Positions 1 through 5,939 of a stretch of 6,921 bases of DNA are shown piece after piece; positions within the stretch are counted from its first letter, which is position 1; each line of letters begins with the position of its first letter. Origin of the DNA: Gammaproteobacteria bacterium (GTDB taxonomy: Bacteria; Pseudomonadota; Gammaproteobacteria; Competibacterales; Competibacteraceae); assembly GCA_020047885.1 (NCBI GenBank), contig JAIFNF010000006.1:1-6921 (forward strand). Direction: 5' to 3'. A program made the translations under genes and the position numbers. The notes under the pieces are model-generated. The model ran no database searches. It worked only from the letters and a program-made list of their open reading frames with translations, and was not told where the DNA came from.

Positions 1-1539
1 GCGGTCGGATGTCGGCTGATTTACCCCAATCACACTTTGCAACATGCCGGGGTCATTGTCGGGATGGGTGGGGTAGCAGACCATATTGGCGCTGGTCTGC
101 CCTTGGAGAAGCCGGGCTACATGGGGCGCGCCCAGTTGACTCAGAATTTCTCAGCGGTTACTGCGGCCTGTCTGCTGGTGCGGCGGCAGGTGTTCTTCGA
201 GGTCGGTGGCCTGGATGAACAGAATTTCGCTGTCCTATTCAATGATGTTGATTTCTGCCTCAAACTCGGAGCACAGGGTTACCGGATTGTCTGGTCCCCG
301 GCGGTTACGCTGATCCATCATGGCTCCAGCACGTTGCGGGCGGATGTTGACGCCAAGCGCTTGGCGCGCACCCGGCGAGAGCAGTTGGCTTTGCTGGAAA
401 AATGGCGAGTGCCGTTGATCCGCGATCCTGCATATAACCGACATTTAAGCCTGCGTTACCGGAACTGGCGGCTGGATCATGCGATGGATGCGCCCTGGCA
501 TCCCGAACTTGATCCCCTGCCACGAGTGGTCGCGTTGCCTTGTGACAATGCTGGCGTGGGGCATTATCGGACCCGTGGTCCGATCAACGAGTTGGCTGGC
601 CAGGGTCACATCCGCAGCTTGCTCCTGCCTGATGGTCAAGATCCACGCCGCTTCATGCCCGAACCGATTGAATTGAGTCGCATCCAGGCACAGGTGCTGC
701 TGTTGCAAAACGCCTTTGCCGACTGGCAATTGACGGCTTTGGAGGTCTACGCCCCACTCAGTCCAGACGTTTTCAAAGTATTTGGCTTGGATGACCTGGT
801 CTTCGCCTTGCCACCCGAGAACCCGGCTCGGCAACATTTGGGCAAGGATGTTAAGAAGCGATTGCGGCGCGGACTGGCGTTGTGCGACCGGGCGATTGTG
901 ACCAGCGAACCCATCGCCGAAGCGCTACGCGGCATGATCGCCGATGTTCGGGTTGTGCCGAATTACCTGGATCGCTCGCGCTGGACCGGTTTGGAAATTC
1001 CGCATCGTGAGCACCGTAAGCCCCGGGTAGGCTGGGCCGGTGGTATTCATCACGCCGGTGATTTAGCACTATTGCAACCAGTGATTGAGGCAACTGCCGC
1101 CGAAGTCGACTGGGTTTTTATGGGACTCTGCCTGGATGAGGCGAGACCTTACGTTGCCGAAGTACATCCCGGTGTATCTTTTGATGCTTATCCGGCAGCA
1201 TTGGCGGCGCTGGAACTCGATCTGGCGGTTGCACCGCTTGAGCTGAATCGCTTTAACCAGGCCAAGAGCAATCTGCGGTTGTTAGAGTATGGCGCATTGG
1301 GCCTGCCGGTGGTCTGTACTGACATTTTGCCTTACCAAAAGGCACCTGTTACCCGGATACCCAATCACTCCGGCAGTTGGATTCAAGCGATCCGTGAACA
1401 GGTCAACGATCTGGAAGCCAGCCGAGCTGCGGGTCTTGCGTTGCAAAGTTGGGTATTGAGCCACTGGATGTTGGATCAGCATCTCGACGAATGGCTGATC
1501 GCTCTGTTGCCGGATGCGCTCTGGGTAAGTGATGCTTGA
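1..1539 (+). CDS. Two-domain glycosyltransferase (GT2 end fused to GT4-like module), 5' partial
   Basis: The reading frame is open from the first base, so the gene starts upstream; 512 residues are visible, ending at TGA 1537-1539. A TTG at 37 could be read as a start, but the codons before it (RLIYPNHT, leading into LQHAGVIVG) continue a typical family-2 sequence, so it is internal. Residues 1 to about 115 look like the C-terminal half of a GT2 rhamnosyltransferase-type domain: QHAGV near 14-18, NFSAVTAACLLVRR, then NDVDFCLKL at about 81-89 (the usual form is EDVDxCLR), and a following HHGSST. From about residue 173 a GT4-like GT-B fold begins: CDNAGVGHYR (181-190), VPNYLDRSRW, the glycine-rich GWAGG (344-348), and the nucleotide-sugar-binding stretch FNQAKSNLRLLEYGALGLPVV (about 418-438, with E429). 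The protein probably adds two sugars in surface polysaccharide or protein glycan synthesis at the cytoplasmic side of the inner membrane. Acceptor and sugars cannot be told. The GT2 DXD motif lies outside the window. Confidence 0.9.
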   Translation, partial: AVGCRLIYPNHTLQHAGVIVGMGGVADHIGAGLPLEKPGYMGRAQLTQNFSAVTAACLLVRRQVFFEVGGLDEQNFAVLFNDVDFCLKLGAQGYRIVWSPAVTLIHHGSSTLRADVDAKRLARTRREQLALLEKWRVPLIRDPAYNRHLSLRYRNWRLDHAMDAPWHPELDPLPRVVALPCDNAGVGHYRTRGPINELAGQGHIRSLLLPDGQDPRRFMPEPIELSRIQAQVLLLQNAFADWQLTALEVYAPLSPDVFKVFGLDDLVFALPPENPARQHLGKDVKKRLRRGLALCDRAIVTSEPIAEALRGMIADVRVVPNYLDRSRWTGLEIPHREHRKPRVGWAGGIHHAGDLALLQPVIEATAAEVDWVFMGLCLDEARPYVAEVHPGVSFDAYPAALAALELDLAVAPLELNRFNQAKSNLRLLEYGALGLPVVCTDILPYQKAPVTRIPNHSGSWIQAIREQVNDLEASRAAGLALQSWVLSHWMLDQHLDEWLIALLPDALWVSDA

Positions 1540-1552
1540 GTTGGCGATACAT

Positions 1553-1582
1553 TTGAAAAACACAAAAGTTATGCTATTTATA
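1553..1582 (+). promoter_or_regulatory. Possible sigma-70 promoter with overlapping palindrome
   Basis: TTGAAA at 1553-1558 is a fair -35 box. It is followed after 16 bases by TATTTA (1575-1580), or after 18 bases by TTTATA (1577-1582). A palindrome, GTTAT-N7-ATAAC (1568-1584), covers the -10 region, so a repressor bound there could block the promoter. It would drive the autotransporter with a leader of about 140 nt. The match is moderate, and AT-rich DNA gives such hits by chance, so this is a candidate only. Confidence 0.3.
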
Positions 1583-1587
1583 ACGGT

Positions 1588-1640
1588 AATCGGCATAGTT
1601 AAATGGGGTTATACACATTGCCCTAAAGCTTATGCCGGTT
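1588..1640 (+). promoter_or_regulatory. Inverted repeat, possible leader stem-loop
   Basis: CGGCATA at 1591-1597 is the exact reverse complement of TATGCCG at 1631-1637. The stem extends outward through a T-G wobble (1590/1638) and two A-T pairs (1589/1639 and 1588/1640), enclosing a loop of about 30 bases. No T run follows, so it is not a standard terminator. It may be an operator dyad or an mRNA leader structure; function unknown. Confidence 0.35.
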
Positions 1641-1654
1641 TCTGGAAAAAATTG

Positions 1655-1688
1655 TGATAATTTTTTACATAAGTAAAATTAATTATCA
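1655..1688 (+). promoter_or_regulatory. Long AT-rich dyad/hairpin upstream of the autotransporter
   Basis: TGATAATT (1655-1662) pairs with AATTATCA (1681-1688), and directly inside it TTTTAC (1663-1668) pairs with GTAAAA (1673-1678). This leaves a 4-base ATAA loop and a 2-base TT bulge (1679-1680), giving 14 paired positions in a 34-base element. It lies 46 bases before the ATG. An all-AT-type dyad of this length fits an operator for a dimeric regulator or a leader hairpin. I cannot assign it to a known regulator family. Confidence 0.45.
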
Positions 1689-1724
1689 ACTATTTCTGAT
1701 TTTTTGGCAAATATGCTGACCAAA

Positions 1725-1728
1725 GGGG
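1725..1728 (+). promoter_or_regulatory. Ribosome binding site of the autotransporter
   Basis: A GGGG tract within AAAGGGG lies 6 bases before ATG 1735 and supports that start. Just upstream, TTTGG (1703-1707) and CCAAA (1720-1724) form a short dyad with a 12-base loop, which ends at the base before the G tract and could affect access to it. Confidence 0.5.
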
Positions 1729-1734
1729 CAACAA

Positions 1735-4206
1735 ATGAAGCACATTGAAGATCAACACCCAACGGCTTTGGACAAACAGGCTCGATTGATCCTGTTGGGA
1801 GGATTGTTTGCAGCCGGTTTAGCAGCGCCGGTACCTGCGCCCGCAGAGAATCTCACTGCGACCCATAGTGGATCCAGCCATGAGATGATGAACAGGAAAC
1901 TGCCCAGCGTGGATTGCGGTCTTGACTGCACACCGTCTTACGGTGCCAGCGTCACAGCGGCAGCTACCAGTACATCAGGGACAGTAGACGTGACCTCCGC
2001 TTCTGGCCCAGGCGGCAGCATCGCTCCTCAAGGGACACAGATGGCCTCAGTGGGAACAGCCACGGCTTTCACCGTCACGCCCAATGTCGGCTACACCATC
2101 GCCAGCGTCACAGGCTGCGGCGGCAGCTTGTCCGGTAATAGCTACATCACGGCTCCGATCACTGATGCCTGTACTGTCTCAGCCAGTTTCAATCAAAGTA
2201 TCTACACAGTGACAGCACGGGGTGGTTCAGGCGGTACGATTAATCCTGCGTCGCAGAGGGTGAAATACGGCGTTACTACAACCTTTAGTGTTACGCCCGA
2301 TACGGGGTATACGGCCAGCGTCACCGGCTGCGGCGGTAGCCTGTCCGGCAACACTTACACCACTGGCGGGATCACATCGGCCTGTACCGTTTCGGCTAGC
2401 TTTAGTCAGAACAGCTATACGGTCACGGCTACGGCGGGTACAGGCGGCGTCATTAGCCCAACCGAGCAAACTGTCATCTTTGGCGTCTCCACGACCTTCA
2501 CGGTTACCCCCAATACCGGCTATACGGCTGACGTCACCGGCTGCGGCGGTAGCTTATCTGGTAATACCTATACCACTGCTCCGATCACGGCCGCCTGTAT
2601 TGTTAACGCCAGCTTCACGGAGCAGGCCGATGCTTTGGAAAAACAACCAGCGCCCAGTACCGCGCTTGCCAATGGTAGTCCCGTATCGTTTTCAGTCAAA
2701 ACGCTGAGGGGCGGCCAACCGATCAGTATCCCGGTCGTTTGGACTGTTTCGCCAGAAAACGGTGCCGGCAAGCTGCTCAGTGGTAGCCAACGAGTTAATA
2801 TGGTCACTGTTAACAGCGATGCCAGTGGTTTTGCGACGGTTGATTTTTCCCCCGGTGATCAAAATCTTGGCTATAGAATTACCGCCAAGGCGGGTGGCCA
2901 GGAGCAGTCTTTTCAGATCAATGTAGGTAGTGGCGATGTCCAGTCCGATCCCTATACACCTTCTCGGGTTCAGGAGGAGTATACCAATCGAGCTTGTCAG
3001 GCCAATCAAGCCAACCCCACTCCAGGGATGACCGATCTGTGTGGGCAGATTGGCAGCACAGAGCCTGCTGATAAAACCAAGTTGTACAACCAGCTTTACC
3101 CACGGAATAATCCAGAGGCGGCTAATACTAATCAGCAGCTCGCCAAAGGCCAGATGGGTAACGTCGTGTCACGGCTGTCCGCGTTGCGGCAGGGAACACG
3201 CGGTATCAGCGTCTCTGAGCTGAATATCCGTCAGAACGGGCAGTTGATGTCTATTGCGGCCTTCGATAAAGCGTTTGCCCCGCGCGGCGGCGCTGCCGGT
3301 GATGAACCGGGTGCTGACTTGGGCGGACGACTCGGTATCTTCGTCAACGGCACGATTAACACCGGCGATAAGAATCAAACAATCCGTGAGGAAGGTTTCG
3401 ATTATCGCCTGTACAACATTACTAGTGGCCTTGATTACCGTTTCACCGATAGCTTGATCGCGGGTATGGCGCTCGGTTATGCCGCCTCGAACGCCGACCT
3501 CGACGCCAGCGGCGGCGGTCTGGACGCCACTAGCATCAACCTGTCGGCCTACACCAACTACTTCGTCAACGACAACATTTTCCTGGATGGTGTCCTAATG
3601 TACGGTTCGGGGAACTTCGACCTGACCCGCAACCTGGATTTCTTTAGCGGAGAAGGCACCAACCGCCAACAGTTCATTGGGAGCGCCACGGCTAGTCCAG
3701 ATAGCCAGCAGTGGGGAATTCGCGCTGGTGGCGGCTATGACTTCAAATTTGACCAAGGTATCCAGGCTACTGTCAGCAGCTATTTCAATTATCTGAAAGC
3801 GGATCTAGATAGCTATGACGAGAACGGTGCCCAGATCAATGGCGTCAACTGGAACCTCCATGTCAACGAGAACTCGCTGGAATCGCTGACCTTCAGCCTT
3901 GGTGGCGAAATTTCTCGGACTATGAGTATGTCCTGGGGTGTTCTGACTCCCCGGTTGCGCGCTGAGTGGTTGCATGAGTTCAAGGATAATCCGATTCCGA
4001 TCACGGGTTGGTATCTGGTTGACCAGACGGGTAATGCTCTCTATGGTCAGTCGGATCAGCAAGACCCCGACTATTTCCAGCTCGGCCTGGGTGCCAGTGC
4101 GGTATTCAGCAACGGTGTACAGAGCTTCCTGTTCTACCAGGCTACCCTGGGCAAGGCCGACTACACGGATAACCTGATTACTGGCGGTATCCGTTTCGAG
4201 TTTTGA
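1735..4206 (+). CDS. Autotransporter (type Va secretion) with three cysteine-paired repeats and an Ig-like domain
   Basis: This 823-residue protein is built to cross both membranes. A signal peptide spans residues 1-37: K14 and R17, a hydrophobic LILLGGLFAAGLAAPVP stretch, and cleavage expected after APA (35-37). The passenger holds three tandem repeats (84-152, 157-223, 228-294) resembling the bacterial repeat/InlB B-repeat-like class (pattern YTVTA..GTGG.I.P....V..G..TTFTVTPNTGYTA.VTGCGG). An Ig-like (Big_1-type) domain follows at about 300-397 (VVWTVSP, SDASGFATVDF). The linker (400-515) carries C421 and C436 and a probable helix near 465-487 that would sit in the pore. The barrel runs from about 529 to 823 with alternating strands and ends in IRFEF, the terminal Phe expected by the BAM complex. 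All ten cysteines lie before the barrel. The passenger shows no long beta-helix and no catalytic motif I recognise, so an adhesive or structural surface role is inferred. Its own promoter is likely, given the 195-bp upstream gap. Confidence 0.93.
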   Translation: MKHIEDQHPTALDKQARLILLGGLFAAGLAAPVPAPAENLTATHSGSSHEMMNRKLPSVDCGLDCTPSYGASVTAAATSTSGTVDVTSASGPGGSIAPQGTQMASVGTATAFTVTPNVGYTIASVTGCGGSLSGNSYITAPITDACTVSASFNQSIYTVTARGGSGGTINPASQRVKYGVTTTFSVTPDTGYTASVTGCGGSLSGNTYTTGGITSACTVSASFSQNSYTVTATAGTGGVISPTEQTVIFGVSTTFTVTPNTGYTADVTGCGGSLSGNTYTTAPITAACIVNASFTEQADALEKQPAPSTALANGSPVSFSVKTLRGGQPISIPVVWTVSPENGAGKLLSGSQRVNMVTVNSDASGFATVDFSPGDQNLGYRITAKAGGQEQSFQINVGSGDVQSDPYTPSRVQEEYTNRACQANQANPTPGMTDLCGQIGSTEPADKTKLYNQLYPRNNPEAANTNQQLAKGQMGNVVSRLSALRQGTRGISVSELNIRQNGQLMSIAAFDKAFAPRGGAAGDEPGADLGGRLGIFVNGTINTGDKNQTIREEGFDYRLYNITSGLDYRFTDSLIAGMALGYAASNADLDASGGGLDATSINLSAYTNYFVNDNIFLDGVLMYGSGNFDLTRNLDFFSGEGTNRQQFIGSATASPDSQQWGIRAGGGYDFKFDQGIQATVSSYFNYLKADLDSYDENGAQINGVNWNLHVNENSLESLTFSLGGEISRTMSMSWGVLTPRLRAEWLHEFKDNPIPITGWYLVDQTGNALYGQSDQQDPDYFQLGLGASAVFSNGVQSFLFYQATLGKADYTDNLITGGIRFEF
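1984..2190 (+). repeat. Autotransporter passenger repeat 1
   Basis: Residues 84-152. This is the most diverged copy: it has two single-residue insertions relative to the others and lacks the leading Tyr. It keeps FTVTPN.GYT, VTGCGGSLSGN and the C128/C146 pair. The DNA core GGCTGCGGCGG is at 2113-2123. Confidence 0.85.
2203..2403 (+). repeat. Autotransporter passenger repeat 2
   Basis: Residues 157-223, running from YTVTARGGSGG to CTVSASF. The cysteine pair is C199/C217. The identical DNA core GGCTGCGGCGG is at 2326-2336, exactly 213 bp after that of repeat 1. Confidence 0.9.
2416..2616 (+). repeat. Autotransporter passenger repeat 3
   Basis: Residues 228-294, running from YTVTATAGTGG to CIVNASF. 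The cysteine pair is C270/C288. The DNA core GGCTGCGGCGG is at 2539-2549, again 213 bp on. Flanking synonymous positions differ from repeat 2, so the duplication is not very recent. Confidence 0.9.
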
Positions 4207-4431
4207 TCTCCTTTAGTTCTCTCGCCCACCTAAAAGGGTGGGCGGTACTCAAGGCTGAGATTAACCACTTCTGGGGATGCTCTGGTGTTTTACTCGGCTG
4301 TTCATCCGGGCAGCGGATCGCCTACGTCCGGGGAGTCTGGGTCTCTTTAGCGCGGAGTAGGTCTGGGAAGAACTCCATCAGGCCGGGGTTCAAGGTCGGT
4401 ATCCTCTTTTCAGGAAATCGCCTAATGTCCC
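4207..4431. other. Noncoding gap between convergent genes
   Basis: These 225 bp separate the autotransporter stop from the stop of the minus-strand dehydrogenase. Apart from the hairpin at 4223-4244 I see no gene. A plus-strand frame (4203-4460) and short minus-strand frames cross it, but none has a ribosome binding site or a recognisable motif. A partial mobile-element remnant cannot be excluded. Confidence 0.5.
4223..4244. terminator. GC-rich hairpin between convergent genes (possible bidirectional terminator)
   Basis: CGCCCACC (4223-4230) pairs perfectly with GGTGGGCG (4237-4244). A T-G wobble extends the stem to an AAAA tetraloop (4232-4235). It lies 16 bases after the autotransporter stop, where a terminator would be expected. 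Neither strand has a T tract next to it, so it is not a textbook intrinsic terminator. It could instead protect mRNA 3' ends or be a REP-like or transposon-end hairpin. Confidence 0.5.
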
Positions 4432-5868
4432 TTAATCAAAAATCTTCCCCGGATTCATAATCCCGTTCGGGTCAAACGCCTGCTTGACCGCCCGCAAATA
4501 GCCGATTTCCACCGCATCGCGGGTGTAGTGCAGATAAGGCTTTTTCAGCAGGCCCACACCGTGTTCAGCGGAAATGCTGCCGCCATGCCGTTGCAGGACA
4601 GTGAACAAATGTTCGCTAACCGTCCCGCATTTTTCCGCGAATGCCGCCGTATCCAGATCCGCCGGTTTAAGAATGTTGATATGCAGATTGCCATCGCCAA
4701 TGTGGCCGTACCACAGCACCTCGAAATCTGGATATTCCCGCTGCAATAGGACTTCGGCTTCACTCATAAATGCCGGCGCTTTGGAAATTCGCAGCGCAAT
4801 GTCGTTCTTGTAGGGCTGATACGGGGCGATGGATTCGCTGATGTCTTCCCGCAACCGCCAGAGTTCCTGCGCCTGGGCCTGGCTTTGACTGATGACGCCA
4901 TCCTCCAGCCAGCCCTGATCGGCGCAATGCTCAAACAAGGCCAGCGCGGTATCGGTATGCATCCCGTCCGGGTTTTCAAATTCGATTAAAACGTAGTAAG
5001 GCGTCCCGGCCTCAAAGGGGCGTTGCAGACCTTTGGCGAGGACATGGCGCAGCGCTAGTTCGGAAAAGAACTCGAAGGCGCTTAATTCCAACTTGTTGCG
5101 GAAGATGTGGTACAGCGACATGAGGCTGTCTAGATCGGGAACGCCCAGCACCATCACCACCGGCTCACGCAACGGGCGGGTGAGACTCAGTGTCGCTTCG
5201 ACAATAATCCCCAGTGTGCCTTCACTGCCAATGAAGAGATGCCGCAGGTCATAACCACTGGCGTTCTTGATCAGTCCGCGGTTGAGTTCCAGCAGATCGC
5301 CGTGCCCGGTCACCACTTTCAGACCGGTCACCCAGTCGCGGGTCAGACCATAGCGAATCACTTTGATGCCGCCCGCGTTAGTGGCGACATTCCCGCCGAT
5401 CTGACTGGAGCCGCGTGAGGCAAAATCGACCGGGTAATACAGCCCCCGGTCACAGGCAAAATTTTGCAGGACTTCGGTGACGACGCCCGCCTCGCAGGTC
5501 ACGCTGCGGTCGGTGGGATCGAAATCCAGAATCCGGTTCATCCGCTCCATGGACACCACGATTTCGCCCTGACAGGCGACCGCCGCGCCACTCAGGCCGG
5601 TACGTCCGCCGGAAGGCACCAGCGCCAGCCGATGCTCGTTGGCGTAGCGCACCAGTTGCTGCACCTGATCCACGGTTCCCGGCAGCACCACCGCCAGCGG
5701 GTTCGGCGTATGCAGGCGGGTCCAGTCGCGTCCGTAGTTCAGGCGACTGTCAGCATCCGTGCGAACATGGGCGGGGTCGATGAAAGCGCGGATGCCGTCA
5801 AGCAGGGCGGCGGAAGCATTCGGATCATGCAGGGTCACGGTGGTGGGAACTCCAGGTTGCAAGGGCAA
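4432..5868 (-). CDS. FAD-dependent D-2-hydroxyacid dehydrogenase, probably D-2-hydroxyglutarate dehydrogenase
   Basis: This is a full-length 478-residue GlcD/D2HGDH-family flavoenzyme. It would oxidise D-2-hydroxyglutarate to 2-oxoglutarate, passing electrons from FAD to an acceptor. The PCMH-type FAD domain spans about 50-235: VVLPGTVDQVQ, PSGGRTGLSG (85-94), SSQIGGNVATNAGG (153-166), IRYGL, and KNASGYDLRHLFIGSEGTLG (201-220). The C-terminal FAD-oxidase domain carries the residues expected of D-2-hydroxyglutarate dehydrogenases: R340, K354, metal ligands H389 and H396 in GHIGDGNLH, N398, and E435-H436 in SAEHGVG. It ends in MNPGKIFD. No cysteine-rich Fe-S extension is present, unlike YdiJ-type proteins. 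The start taken is TTG 5868, with GGGA about 9 bases upstream and an in-frame TGA at 5884-5886. GTG 5838 (residue 11), preceded by GGAG, is an alternative. Divergence from serA favours the D-2-hydroxyglutarate substrate over glycolate or D-lactate. Confidence 0.9.
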   Translation of the reverse strand: MPLQPGVPTTVTLHDPNASAALLDGIRAFIDPAHVRTDADSRLNYGRDWTRLHTPNPLAVVLPGTVDQVQQLVRYANEHRLALVPSGGRTGLSGAAVACQGEIVVSMERMNRILDFDPTDRSVTCEAGVVTEVLQNFACDRGLYYPVDFASRGSSQIGGNVATNAGGIKVIRYGLTRDWVTGLKVVTGHGDLLELNRGLIKNASGYDLRHLFIGSEGTLGIIVEATLSLTRPLREPVVMVLGVPDLDSLMSLYHIFRNKLELSAFEFFSELALRHVLAKGLQRPFEAGTPYYVLIEFENPDGMHTDTALALFEHCADQGWLEDGVISQSQAQAQELWRLREDISESIAPYQPYKNDIALRISKAPAFMSEAEVLLQREYPDFEVLWYGHIGDGNLHINILKPADLDTAAFAEKCGTVSEHLFTVLQRHGGSISAEHGVGLLKKPYLHYTRDAVEIGYLRAVKQAFDPNGIMNPGKIFD

Positions 5869-5870
5869 GG

Positions 5871-5899
5871 TTGCCAGTCCCGTTCAGAGGGATTATGTT
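5871..5899 (+). promoter_or_regulatory. Probable sigma-70 promoter of serA
   Basis: TTGCCA (5871-5876, five of six consensus bases) is separated by exactly 17 bases from TATGTT (5894-5899, four of six). A start near 5906 would give a leader of about 34 nt before the serA ATG. The spacing and the short intergenic region make this the best candidate. Confidence 0.5.
5892..5897 (-). promoter_or_regulatory. Possible -10 box for the dehydrogenase gene, overlapping the serA -10
   Basis: Read on the minus strand, 5897-5892 is CATAAT, five of six bases of the -10 consensus, and would place a start about 17 nt before TTG 5868. No good -35 box lies at the right distance. It overlaps the plus-strand TATGTT, so the two promoters would compete for polymerase. 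Confidence 0.35.
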
Positions 5900-5939
5900 C
5901 AACCCTTCTATTCTAACACCGGCAAAATCCTGCGCAGCC

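Larger units (their letters stand above)
1540..1734. other. AT-rich, dyad-rich intergenic leader before the autotransporter
   Basis: This 195-bp gap separates the glycosyltransferase stop from the autotransporter ATG. It is sharply AT-rich compared with the flanking genes: in 1651-1710 only 11 of 60 bases are G or C. It holds four inverted repeats (listed where strong enough) and one plausible sigma-70 promoter. I see no GC-rich stem with a T tract, so no clear intrinsic terminator for the upstream gene. No gene is supported here; the only in-frame candidate is a 7-codon frame at 1603-1626 without a ribosome binding site. Confidence 0.7.

Noticed and set aside
37..1539. TTG 37 as the start of the glycosyltransferase
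   Set aside because: The frame is open to the window edge and the upstream codons continue conserved GT2 sequence, so the true start is outside the window.
1603..1626. Seven-codon open frame in the leader (possible leader peptide)
   Set aside because: No ribosome binding site and no run of regulatory codons; expected by chance.
1654..1669. TGTGA half-site suggesting CRP binding
   Set aside because: No TCACA half-site at the correct 6-base spacing; the sequence is better described by the larger AT-rich dyad.
1704..1717. TTGGCA...TGCT resembling a sigma-54 promoter
   Set aside because: The GG and GC elements are 7 bases apart instead of the required 10.
4203..4460. 85-codon plus-strand frame starting at a TTG across the convergent gap
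   Set aside because: It overlaps the ends of both flanking genes, has no Shine-Dalgarno sequence, and its translation is not recognisable.
5464..5916. 150-codon plus-strand open frame
   Set aside because: It is antisense to the N-terminal FAD domain of the dehydrogenase, has no recognisable motif and no ribosome binding site.
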